The position numbers and the translations under genes are program-made. DNA of 64,000 nucleotides from Halobacteriovorax sp. JY17 (GTDB lineage Bacteria; Bdellovibrionota; Bacteriovoracia; Bacteriovoracales; Bacteriovoracaceae). The stretch is taken from positions 62,001 through 126,000 of the forward strand of contig NZ_NJER01000001.1 of the NCBI RefSeq assembly GCF_002753895.1. Direction: 5' to 3'. The notes beneath the pieces were generated by a model, which did not search any database, was not told the DNA's origin, and saw only the letters and a list, made by a program, of their open reading frames with translations. Every line of letters starts with the position of its first letter. The first letter of the stretch is position 1. Shown piece after piece: positions 17,370 through 25,790 of this stretch.

Positions 17370-17608
17370 AAAGAGTTTATATTCAGTATTTTGCGATGTT
17401 GCGTGAGAAGTCCAATATAGAAAAAGAAGAGTTAGAAACTAAGGCGGTGACTTACGCGGATCTTTATAATGAATTAAATCATAAGTATGAATTTGACCTT
17501 CCTCTAAGCATGATTCAAATTGCTGTTAATGACGAATATATAGATAAGAGTAGAGAGGTAATCGACGGAGCTCGTATCGTCTTTATTCCTCCAGTCGCGG
17601 GAGGCTAG
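17366..17608 (+). CDS. moaD: Molybdopterin synthase sulfur carrier subunit MoaD
   Basis: 80 residues with a ubiquitin-like fold pattern. It begins KRVYIQYFAMLREKS and ends PPVAGG. The terminal Gly-Gly is adenylated by MoeB and then converted to a thiocarboxylate that donates sulfur to cPMP. The start overlaps the stop of moaC-mobA, and the gene is two bases ahead of the MoaE fusion with which it must form a complex. Confidence 0.95.
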   Translation: MKRVYIQYFAMLREKSNIEKEELETKAVTYADLYNELNHKYEFDLPLSMIQIAVNDEYIDKSREVIDGARIVFIPPVAGG

Positions 17609-17610
17609 AG

Positions 17611-19002
17611 GTGTTTAAGCTAACACAAGAGGTGATTCAAAGGGATCGCTTAATATCTGATATCTCAAATATCTCTGCAGGGGCACTGGTTACTTTTGAA
17701 GGTTGGGTAAGAGATCATAACGAAGGAAAGAAAGTTTCTTCTCTTGAGTATCAAGTGTATGAGGCCCTTGCCAATTCAGAAGGAAAGAAAATCTTAGAAG
17801 AAGCTAAGAAGAAGTTTAATCTCCACCATATTGAATGTGTTCACCGTTTTGGACATCTCAAACTTTCTGAAACAGCGATCTGGATTGGAGCAACCGCGAG
17901 CCATCGGGATGATGCTTATAAAGCTTCTCGTTTTGTTATAGATGAGATTAAGCACCGTCTTCCGATTTGGAAGAAAGAGCACTACACAGAAGAAGAGTCT
18001 AAATGGGTCTTTTGCCGAGACCATCATACTCATGTGCATTTTCATGAAGAAGAATATTATGAAAAACAGGAAAAGCTGGTCGATCAAGATCGCTTAAAAG
18101 AAGCCAAGGTCTTAGTCATAGGAGCTGGAGGACTTGGATGTCCTGTTCTTCAATCTCTAGCGGCCGCAGGGGTTGGAAGCATCGAAGTCGTAGATTTTGA
18201 TACTATCTCTATTTCAAATATTCACCGTCAAGTTCTCTATTCACCGAATGTTGTCGGGGAGAAGAAAGCAATCGTCGCTGCCAATAGACTTCAGACTTTG
18301 AATCCTTTTATTAATGTCACTGCAATTAATACAATGATTACTGAAGAGAATATTTTAGAACTCATAAGCGAAAGAGATTTAATTATTGATTGCACAGATA
18401 ACCTCGCAACAAAGTTTCTCTTGCATGACGCTTGCTTTAAGAATAGAACGTCTTTCATTTCAGCAAGTATTTATAGGTTTGAAGGACAGATTAGAACGTT
18501 TCTTCCTAAAGAGAATTTGGGATGTTTACGATGTGCTTATGATGAGACTCCTAAAGACTCTAAAGTTGGAAATTGTAATGACTTTGGGGTTCTTGGTTCA
18601 AGTGTCGCAGTTATTGGAAGTCTCTTGGCAAATGAAGCAATTCTCTATTTAAATAATGGTACTAATAATACAAGTCATGAAACGCACCTTTTTAATCTTG
18701 AAAATCTTTCTCAAATGAAAATAAAGAATCTTAGAAGAGAGAATTGTCCTACTTGTTTAGGAAATATTGATATTCAGGAAAGCTCTTTTGAGATAACTCT
18801 AAAAAAAGCGAATGAGCTAGGAGCACTTCTCTTAGATATTCGAGAAAATGAGGAAGAGGTTATCTCCAACTCTCTCAGTCATAAAGGAGTGAAAGCCCTC
18901 TATTGTCACAGAGGGGTAAGATCTAAAGATGTCGTGGCAAGTCTGAGAGAGAAGGGGCATGATTCTTTCTTCTCTCTAAAAGGTGGAGCGCGCTCTCTCT
19001 AA
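17611..19002 (+). CDS. moaE/moeB: MoaE-MoeB-rhodanese triple fusion
   Basis: 463 residues. About 1-145 is the molybdopterin synthase large subunit: SLEYQVYEALA, HRFGHLKLSETAIWIG, and IWKKEHYTEEESKW with the catalytic Lys. About 150-385 is the MoaD-adenylating ThiF/MoeB domain: VLVIGAGGLGCPVLQ (ATP binding), IHRQVLYS, the catalytic Cys region, and zinc cysteines CLRC and CPTC. About 395-463 is a short rhodanese-like domain with LLDIRENEE and YCHRGVRSKDV, whose Cys could hand sulfur to MoaD. One chain thus activates, sulfurates and uses MoaD. The gene ends four bases into the opposing OsmC-YcaO gene. Confidence 0.93.
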   Translation: MFKLTQEVIQRDRLISDISNISAGALVTFEGWVRDHNEGKKVSSLEYQVYEALANSEGKKILEEAKKKFNLHHIECVHRFGHLKLSETAIWIGATASHRDDAYKASRFVIDEIKHRLPIWKKEHYTEEESKWVFCRDHHTHVHFHEEEYYEKQEKLVDQDRLKEAKVLVIGAGGLGCPVLQSLAAAGVGSIEVVDFDTISISNIHRQVLYSPNVVGEKKAIVAANRLQTLNPFINVTAINTMITEENILELISERDLIIDCTDNLATKFLLHDACFKNRTSFISASIYRFEGQIRTFLPKENLGCLRCAYDETPKDSKVGNCNDFGVLGSSVAVIGSLLANEAILYLNNGTNNTSHETHLFNLENLSQMKIKNLRRENCPTCLGNIDIQESSFEITLKKANELGALLLDIRENEEEVISNSLSHKGVKALYCHRGVRSKDVVASLREKGHDSFFSLKGGARSL

Positions 19003-21182
19003 TTCTGATACTTACTTCTAGCGACTTGAAGTTTATTGTAACTCTCTATTAGTCTTTGATGTTTATCAATACCCTCAAGATTTATACTAGTTTCTTGTAG
19101 ACCAAAGAACTTAACTTCTCTGTTGATTGTAGAATTTGCTTCATTAAGAACTTTTTCTCCAAACATAAGAGTTAAGTTTTCTTTATAGTCTTCAAAGTTT
19201 AAGTCGTCATCAATTGCTATATCAAGAAGAATATTTAGTACCTGATAGTACTTCTTTCTATCTGGGGCGTATTCGTTAAATTGATTGAGTAGCTCGACGC
19301 TATCCTTGGCCTCTTCTAAATTTCCAAGAGCGAGATTGATCATTGCTTTTAATTCACCATTAACTAGTTGTCCCCAGTTAGAGACTTCATCAAAGGCAAC
19401 TCCTATGAGTTCAGACACAGGTAAGTGATCGTCTAGCTCATATTCATCCATATCTTCTAAAAGTTGATTTAGTTGCTTATCACTAAGTCTATGGAGACTT
19501 AGAATATCTTCTCTAAAGTGAACACCTTTATTATTATTGTCCCATACTAGGTCTTCAGGCATATAAATTTCTGAGTATTCTGGAACGAGAATTCTACAGG
19601 CGCACGAACCAAGTTCTTCATAGTCTGCGAGATAAACTTCTTTACCCATTTCTTTTAGAATACTCATTAAGTAATTATACTCAGCTTCTGTCGTTCCGGT
19701 AAAATCCCAGTCTACAAATTCATAATCTGACTTTGAGCTAAAGAATTTCCAAGAGACAACTCCTGTTGAGTCAATAAAGTGGTCGACAATATTATTATGT
19801 TCTTTTACTGCAAACTCATTAAATGTTGGAAGAGCGATATCATTCATTCCTTCAAAGCTTCTTCCTTGCAGTAGCTCAGTTAGACTTCTCTCTAGGGCCA
19901 CTTCAAATTTTGGGTGCCCTCCAAAAGACGCGAAGACTCCACCTGTTCTTGGGTTCATAAGAGTCACACACATAACAGGAAATTTTCCACCTAGAGAAGC
20001 ATCTTTTATAAGAATTGGAAAACCTTGTTCTTCCAGTTTCTTGATGCCTTCTAGAATGGTTGGAAACCTTTTTAAGACTTCCATAGGTACATCTGGAAGA
20101 GCTATTTCATCTAAGATGATTTGATTCTTTACAGCGCGCTCAAAAATTTCAGAGAGAGATTGAACTCTGGCTTCAAAAATTGTATTTCCTGCACTCATTC
20201 CGTTACTAACAAATAAGTTTCCAATTAAATTCACTGGAATATAAACAGTCTCTTGGTCAGAGTTTCTAGTGAATGGAAGAGCGCAAATTCCACGTTCTTT
20301 ATTTCCTGAATTTGTATCGATGAGATGATGTGCTCTTAGCTCTCCATCAACATCATAGGTATTGAATAGAGTTTTATCCATCAACCCTTCGGGCATTTTC
20401 CCGTTTGGCGTTAACTTAAACCACTTCTCATTCGGATAGTGAGCGAACTGAGCATTGGCAACTTCTTCTCCTAGGTAGTAGTCGTTGTAGAAGTAGTTAT
20501 TGCTAATTCTCTCTAAGTACTCACCAAGGGCCGAGCAAAGAGCAGAGTCCTTTGTTGAGCCTTTTCCATTTGTGTAGCAAATAGGAGAGTCAGCATCTCG
20601 AATATGTACTGACCATACATGAGGAACAGGGTTTCTCCATGAAGCGATTTCAATATTTATTCCTAAGTCTTTTAGAAGACCTGTCATATTTTCAATTGTT
20701 TCTTCTAATGAGCAATCTTTTCCAAGAATCATTGTCTGGGTTCCTGGAGTAGTTTCAGTTTCATACTCAAGACCGGCATCACTCTCTAGAGAGTCTTTGA
20801 TTTCAATTTTAAAATCAATCTCATTTTGAATCACTCTCTTTACAGTACAGCGGTCCATTGAGCTTATGATTCCTTGGCGATCTTTTTCTGAAATGGTTGG
20901 TGGAAGTTCAGCCTGAATAATAAAGCTTTGCTTATATCTATTTTCCGGATCGACAATATTTTGTTGGCTAATTCTTATATCTTCCGTTGGGATACCACGG
21001 GCCTTGCAATAAACTTTTACAAAGTAGGCTGCACACATGGCCGAAGAGGCCAAGAAGTAATCGAAGGGACCTGGAGCGAGTCCGTCACCTTTGTATCTTA
21101 CCGGTTGGTCAGAGATGATTCTATAGTCATCGAAGCTTGCTTCAAGTTTTAAATTGTCGAGATAGATTACGTTTACTTTCAT
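18999..21182 (-). CDS. OsmC-YcaO fusion protein
   Basis: 727 residues. About 1-125 is an OsmC-like domain (GLAPGPFDYFLASSAMCAA with its conserved Cys, and DRCTVKRVI with a second Cys), the peroxide-reducing fold. About 160 to 600 is a YcaO domain. SALGEYLERISNNYFY carries the acidic ATP-binding residues, and FEARVQSLSEIFER and ALERSLTELLQGR carry further ones. The rest is a helical tail. YcaO enzymes activate amide backbones with ATP. The Escherichia coli YcaO of this architecture is linked to methylthiolation of ribosomal protein S12, so peptide toxin synthesis is not implied and no precursor peptide is seen nearby. The gene is convergent with the Moco operon. Confidence 0.9.
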   Translation of the reverse strand: MKVNVIYLDNLKLEASFDDYRIISDQPVRYKGDGLAPGPFDYFLASSAMCAAYFVKVYCKARGIPTEDIRISQQNIVDPENRYKQSFIIQAELPPTISEKDRQGIISSMDRCTVKRVIQNEIDFKIEIKDSLESDAGLEYETETTPGTQTMILGKDCSLEETIENMTGLLKDLGINIEIASWRNPVPHVWSVHIRDADSPICYTNGKGSTKDSALCSALGEYLERISNNYFYNDYYLGEEVANAQFAHYPNEKWFKLTPNGKMPEGLMDKTLFNTYDVDGELRAHHLIDTNSGNKERGICALPFTRNSDQETVYIPVNLIGNLFVSNGMSAGNTIFEARVQSLSEIFERAVKNQIILDEIALPDVPMEVLKRFPTILEGIKKLEEQGFPILIKDASLGGKFPVMCVTLMNPRTGGVFASFGGHPKFEVALERSLTELLQGRSFEGMNDIALPTFNEFAVKEHNNIVDHFIDSTGVVSWKFFSSKSDYEFVDWDFTGTTEAEYNYLMSILKEMGKEVYLADYEELGSCACRILVPEYSEIYMPEDLVWDNNNKGVHFREDILSLHRLSDKQLNQLLEDMDEYELDDHLPVSELIGVAFDEVSNWGQLVNGELKAMINLALGNLEEAKDSVELLNQFNEYAPDRKKYYQVLNILLDIAIDDDLNFEDYKENLTLMFGEKVLNEANSTINREVKFFGLQETSINLEGIDKHQRLIESYNKLQVARSKYQN

Positions 21183-21372
21183 AGGAGAGATATAGCAGTA
21201 AGTGCTTAAAAATAATAGACTACGTCTAAAGTACTATAAGAATTACTCTCTAGAGTTTTAAGTTTTCTTGCCCTATATAAGCTTTTTTTATTTGATGAAT
21301 AGAAGAGCTTGAAGTCTAGTCGATTTTAGAATAATTACAGATATTTATGAGGAGGATAATTTATTTTCTTCT

Positions 21373-22176
21373 ATGAATTCTATTCTTGTAAAGTACAATG
21401 TAGAGATGGATATATCTGGAATTCAGTATGTTTTAATTTTTATCTTCGTTGGCTTTGCAGGTTTTGTTGATTCAATCGCTGGCGGTGGTGGATTGATTAC
21501 AATACCGACTTATATTGCTCTAGGTTTACCTTCTGAATTAATTCTAGGAACCAATAAACTTGTGAGTACATGTGGTGGCTCCGTCGCGGTTTTTCGCTAC
21601 ATAAGAAGTGGCGTAATTGAGTTTCGAATCATCATGTTTGGTGTTATTTTTGGACTCGTTGGCGCTTCAATTGGTGCAAACCTAGCAACGCACTTAGATA
21701 GCAAGAATATGACTTATATTTTGATTGTTATTGTTCCTATTATTTTTATTCTAAATCACTACAGAAATAGAATTCTAGATACTGATGAAGTTTTTATTGG
21801 TACGACGGCCTTAATCGTAAGATGCTCACTTATTGGATTAATTATTGGTGGATATGATGGCTTCTTTGGGCCAGGGACTGGAACTTTTCTTATTGTCGCA
21901 ATGGTTCTTTTTATGAACATGAAAATGCATAAAGCTTCTGCAAGTGCTCGTCTAATTAATTTTACGAGTAATATTTCTGCATTCATTGTTTTCTTCACTA
22001 AGGGACTAATAGCATGGGAAGTTGCCAGTATTGCTATTATTGCAAGTATTACGGGAAATTTCATAGGAAGTAGTTTTGTTGTAAGAGAGAATACAAAAGT
22101 TATAAAAAGTGTATTTAACTTTGTGTTAATAGGTCTTCTTTGTAAGTCAGTCTTCGATATTATCGCAAGTAAATAA
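21373..22176 (+). CDS. TSUP/TauE-SafE family membrane permease
   Basis: 267 residues with about seven or eight transmembrane helices. The duplicated family signature is present: FVDSIAGGGGLITIPTYI in the first half and GGYDGFFGPGTGTFLIVAM in the second. These proteins move sulfite, sulfoacetate or related organosulfur anions across the inner membrane. The strong AGGAGG at 21350-21355 is 17 bases from the chosen ATG. It sits inside a nine-codon ORF (ATG at 21347) whose TGA overlaps the ATG, so translation may be coupled. A start at 21409 is also possible. Confidence 0.85.
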   Translation: MNSILVKYNVEMDISGIQYVLIFIFVGFAGFVDSIAGGGGLITIPTYIALGLPSELILGTNKLVSTCGGSVAVFRYIRSGVIEFRIIMFGVIFGLVGASIGANLATHLDSKNMTYILIVIVPIIFILNHYRNRILDTDEVFIGTTALIVRCSLIGLIIGGYDGFFGPGTGTFLIVAMVLFMNMKMHKASASARLINFTSNISAFIVFFTKGLIAWEVASIAIIASITGNFIGSSFVVRENTKVIKSVFNFVLIGLLCKSVFDIIASK

Positions 22177-22242
22177 AATTTAGATTATATTCGATTAAAA
22201 TTTTCTGTTATACTTATAGATATATTTTAAATAGGTGTGCTT

Positions 22243-23502
22243 ATGCTCAAAAATAATAAAGGTTTTACGCTTGTTCAAGTCATCGTTGTAGCGGGGCTAA
22301 TGGGAGTTCTATCTCTGGCATTTATGCAGATGAGTAAGAATATGAGTGATCAGCAAAACTTTGCAGAATCTAAGAATGACGAACTAGAATTAAAGTCTTC
22401 CATACATTTACTATTAAACGATAAGAGATATTGTAGAGTGAGCCTTGCTGGAAATGGTGAGAAAGGTAATCCTGAAGATCCTGTTACTTTTAAGAAATCT
22501 GAAAATGATAATGAAGCAGAAGGTATTGATATCTCTCTTTATAACTCTAATATTGAAGGAACAAGTAGAACTCTAAAAAGATTTAATGGAGCAAATAATC
22601 CAGGTGATAACGATAAGAGTAAATTTGGTAAACTCACGATTAAATCAATGAAATTGATTTTTAATAACCCAGATGCCGATGGTGCTTTAAATTGGGACTA
22701 CGAAGACTCTTCTTCTATTAATGATGTGGCCATCTTAAGAGTCGTAATTGAGAAGAAAATCACAGCAACAACTGTTAGAGAAATGGTTGAAGATTATAAC
22801 CTTGTCGTCAATCTCTCTTCGGGACAAACTCCTGAAAGTTCTGGAGTTAGCCGTATTCTTTCATGCCATAAAGAATTCTTAGAGAGCGAGAAGGAGAACT
22901 TCTCTTACCCTTCAAGTTGTTCTATGACCCTATCTCATAGTGATAATGGAGGAGCCTTTAGGTCTACTGTTTTAGATATGAACTCAGGAGGTTTTGCAGC
23001 TATTCGTTTAAGAGGTGATGTGAACTCTGATGATCGCTTTAGGCTTTCGGGGAATTGCGGATCTGGAAATGAAATAGATTCATATTTACAACAGTGCCAA
23101 CTTGGTTTTGGGTGGCGTGATGTTACTGACAACGGCTCTATCGTAAATAATTCTCCTCTTTCCAGTAAGCAGTACAACTTCTCATTCAATTCTAGCGCAA
23201 CACTTCAGGTTTCAGGGGATGTAAACGAAGACGATTCTTTTTATTACCGCTTACGCTGTCCTAGTGGAACATCGACAGAGCTAGATGATTATATGAAGGA
23301 GAAGTGTTCTATTTGTATGGGGCATACTGACCAATGGTATTCCTCTCCTGAAAAAGCTTCTTGTAAGAAGATTCAAAGTACTTCTGATAGCTCATGGGGA
23401 AGAATTATGACGTCTGGAGATGTCGGGTCCGATGACGCTCTATTCATAGGATTCTTCTGCGAAGGAGAGTATTCACCAATTATAAAGAGGTGGACTAATT
23501 AG
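22243..23502 (+). CDS. Pseudopilin-like protein with a Cys-rich C-terminal region
   Basis: 419 residues from the ATG at 22243, seven bases after AGG. The N-terminus is a class III prepilin signal, LKNNKG then FTLVQVIVVAGLMGVLS, to be cut after the Gly by a prepilin peptidase. Position +5 is Gln where most pilins have Glu. The first half resembles minor pilins. The second half has repeated units with GDVNSDDRFRLSGNC, GDVNEDDSFYYRLRC and GDVGSDDALFIGFFC, each ending in Cys, which look like small disulfide-bonded surface repeats. It may be a tip or minor component of a type IV pilus or secretion pseudopilus. Confidence 0.78.
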   Translation: MLKNNKGFTLVQVIVVAGLMGVLSLAFMQMSKNMSDQQNFAESKNDELELKSSIHLLLNDKRYCRVSLAGNGEKGNPEDPVTFKKSENDNEAEGIDISLYNSNIEGTSRTLKRFNGANNPGDNDKSKFGKLTIKSMKLIFNNPDADGALNWDYEDSSSINDVAILRVVIEKKITATTVREMVEDYNLVVNLSSGQTPESSGVSRILSCHKEFLESEKENFSYPSSCSMTLSHSDNGGAFRSTVLDMNSGGFAAIRLRGDVNSDDRFRLSGNCGSGNEIDSYLQQCQLGFGWRDVTDNGSIVNNSPLSSKQYNFSFNSSATLQVSGDVNEDDSFYYRLRCPSGTSTELDDYMKEKCSICMGHTDQWYSSPEKASCKKIQSTSDSSWGRIMTSGDVGSDDALFIGFFCEGEYSPIIKRWTN

Positions 23503-24467
23503 TTTAAGATATTTTCTGAAATTTCTTGGTCCATGGCCCACTCAATGACTTCATGGAATTGATCAATTGTTTTGGCCTTTTTTATTTTCTTATAGACTTT
23601 ATGTTCATTTTCAAAAATATCTTTGAAGTAGAGCCAATGCTCTCGCATTCTTTGTAAATAATCTGATTTTGCATTAGCAGAGTTTAGGTACTCATAACTC
23701 ATCATTTGATGCATTTTAATAAATTTAGATCGATAGGTTTGCTCATTGAAAACTTCTCCGCGGATCTGAGAGAGAAGAGCGGGATTTGAAAGTGCGGCAC
23801 GACCAATCATCCATTTCTTTATCTGAGGCATGCGCTTTGATAGTCTATTGAAGTCTGTAACTGATTTTATATCACCATTGTAAGTCGGAATAGTCCTTAA
23901 AAGAGGAAGACATTCTTCAAAGCCATTTATATCAACGCTTCCTTTATAGATTTGCTTTCCAAGTCTGGCGTGAATTGTAAGATCATTTATTTCTAAATCA
24001 TTTATAATGGGAATAATTTTCTTGATCTCACTTGTACACTCCCGTCCAAGTCTTATCTTAACAGTGAACTCTATTGGACATTTCTCTTTTATCTCTGTTA
24101 GAAGTCTCTCCACCTTTTCAGGGTGTAACAATAGACCTGAGCCTTTGGTTCTATTGGCCACCATAGGGTAGGGACAACCCATATTCAGGTTTACTTTTTT
24201 TACTCCCATATCTTTATAGAGTTTTGCTACATGAAGAAATTGACTTACTTCTTTCGTGAGGATTTGTGCCGTTGTTGGTAGTTGATTCTTTGTAAAATCA
24301 ACATCGAAGAGTTGTCTTTGATTAAGTTCTCCACTTTCTTTCGTCACGATATAGGGAGCGATTGCTGAGTCTGCACCACCAAAAGTCGCTTCTAGGGCAT
24401 TTCTAAAAATATAATTCGTTACACCCTTTATTGGGGCCAAGACGAGATGGTGGTCAGGTTCAAACAT
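23499..24467 (-). CDS. tRNA-dihydrouridine synthase
   Basis: 322 residues. FMN-dependent enzyme that reduces specific tRNA uridines. Visible motifs are LAPIKGVTNYIFRNAL at the flavin end, LNMGCPYPMVANRTKGSG with the catalytic Cys, TVKIRLG, and LTIHARLGKQIYKG. The MIGRAALSNPAL loop binds the FMN phosphate. It resembles the DusC-type subfamily more than DusA/B, but the tRNA position cannot be assigned here. It overlaps the pseudopilin gene end by four bases on the opposite strand. Confidence 0.9.
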   Translation of the reverse strand: MFEPDHHLVLAPIKGVTNYIFRNALEATFGGADSAIAPYIVTKESGELNQRQLFDVDFTKNQLPTTAQILTKEVSQFLHVAKLYKDMGVKKVNLNMGCPYPMVANRTKGSGLLLHPEKVERLLTEIKEKCPIEFTVKIRLGRECTSEIKKIIPIINDLEINDLTIHARLGKQIYKGSVDINGFEECLPLLRTIPTYNGDIKSVTDFNRLSKRMPQIKKWMIGRAALSNPALLSQIRGEVFNEQTYRSKFIKMHQMMSYEYLNSANAKSDYLQRMREHWLYFKDIFENEHKVYKKIKKAKTIDQFHEVIEWAMDQEISENILN

Positions 24468-24582
24468 ATCTAGAGCTACTTGCTAGGAGTTATATAGTCA
24501 ATTTCTTTAATTTTTGAAGCTTCGGTGGATATTTTTTACAGGAGTTGAGACTAATCGGAGTAAAGCGTGGAATCTTATAGAA

Positions 24583-25785
24583 ATGAATAATTTTAGAGAT
24601 TTAGGGTTATGTGAAGAGATTGTAAATCAGCTCACTTACAAAGCCCCAACAGCGATTCAAAGCGGATGTATTTCACACCTTTTAAATGGAAAGGATCTTC
24701 TGGGCATTGCTCAAACTGGAACGGGAAAGACTGCGGCCTTTGCGCTCCCTCTTGTTCAAAAGATTCTTAAAGAAAAAATTAATCTATCTTCCAATGAAGT
24801 TAGATTTTTAATCATCGCTCCCACAAGAGAGTTGGCTACACAAATTGATCAAAATATTTCATCGTATTCAGCTGGTTGTGGAATTACTTCCACTGTTGCC
24901 ATTGGTGGGGTGAGTAAAGAAGAGCAATTGAAAAAACTTTCTAAAGGAAGTGATTTTCTCATTGCTACTCCTGGTCGGTTACTTGACTTTATTCGAGGGG
25001 GGGAAGTTTCTTTTTCAAAACTTTCTGCCTTAGTTCTTGATGAAGCAGATATGATGCTTGATTATGGCTTTCTTGATGATGTGAATGAAATTATTTCTCA
25101 GCTTCCTAGTGAGAGGCAAACTATTTTATTTTCTGCAACTATGCCAAAAGCGATTGCAGATCTTGCAAAGTCAATTTTAAGAAATCCTATTAGAGTTGAG
25201 ATAGAACCTGAGTCGACTGTTGCCAAGCGAGTCTTAGAAAAACTCTACTATGTCAGTGCTGAAAATAAGAATTATCTTCTCTGTTCTCTTTTAAATTCTT
25301 CTAAAGCAAAGAGAGTCATTGTTTTTTGTAAGGCAAAGTATAGTGTGCCAATTATTGTTGATATTTTGGAAAAGAGTGGAATTTCCTGTACTGAAATCCA
25401 TAGCAATAGAAGTCAAAGAGAAAGAGATCAAGCGATCTTAGATTTTAGTGAAGGGAATGTTAAAGTTCTCGTGGCCACAGATATTGCGGCAAGAGGAATT
25501 GATGTTAGTGATGTGACTCATGTGGTGAATTACAATCTTCCTGAAGATTCTAGCTACTATGTTCACCGTGTTGGAAGAACTGCTAGGGCGGGAAGAGATG
25601 GAGTGGCCATTTCTCTTTGTGTAGAAAAAGAGCTCCCATTACTTAGAAATATTCAAAAGAAAATTAGTAGAAATATTCCACTAGTTGAAAATCATCCCTT
25701 TCATGAAGCACTTACCTCAGCAAGTGTAGAGGCCATTAAAGCACCTAAGAGCTTTAATAGGAGAAAGAGAGCTAGAAGAAAGTAG
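24583..25785 (+). CDS. DEAD-box RNA helicase (RhlE/CshA-like)
   Basis: 400 residues from the ATG at 24583 (MNNFRDLGLCEEI, the usual Q-motif lead-in). Earlier in-frame starts add unrelated residues. Helicase motifs in order: Q motif around PTAIQSGCI, AQTGTGKT (Walker A), PTRELA, TPGRLLDF, VLDEADMM, SAT, then VFCKAKYS, VATDIAARGIDV and HRVGRTARAG. The short basic tail (NRRKRARRK) aids RNA binding. ATP-dependent remodeling of RNA, probably in ribosome assembly or mRNA decay. It is one of two DEAD-box genes within 4 kb. Confidence 0.92.
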   Translation: MNNFRDLGLCEEIVNQLTYKAPTAIQSGCISHLLNGKDLLGIAQTGTGKTAAFALPLVQKILKEKINLSSNEVRFLIIAPTRELATQIDQNISSYSAGCGITSTVAIGGVSKEEQLKKLSKGSDFLIATPGRLLDFIRGGEVSFSKLSALVLDEADMMLDYGFLDDVNEIISQLPSERQTILFSATMPKAIADLAKSILRNPIRVEIEPESTVAKRVLEKLYYVSAENKNYLLCSLLNSSKAKRVIVFCKAKYSVPIIVDILEKSGISCTEIHSNRSQRERDQAILDFSEGNVKVLVATDIAARGIDVSDVTHVVNYNLPEDSSYYVHRVGRTARAGRDGVAISLCVEKELPLLRNIQKKISRNIPLVENHPFHEALTSASVEAIKAPKSFNRRKRARRK

Positions 25786-25790
25786 AACGA

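Noticed and set aside
17611-19002. ThiF-like domain as part of a CBASS or Bil ubiquitin-like defence operon
   Set aside because: The ThiF-like domain is fused to MoaE and a rhodanese and preceded by MoaD ending in GG, which is fully explained by molybdopterin synthesis.
18999-21182. YcaO protein as a sign of an azol(in)e peptide biosynthesis cluster
   Set aside because: No dehydrogenase, E1-like partner for peptide cyclisation or Cys/Ser-rich precursor peptide lies nearby. The OsmC fusion matches the ribosomal-protein-linked YcaO type.
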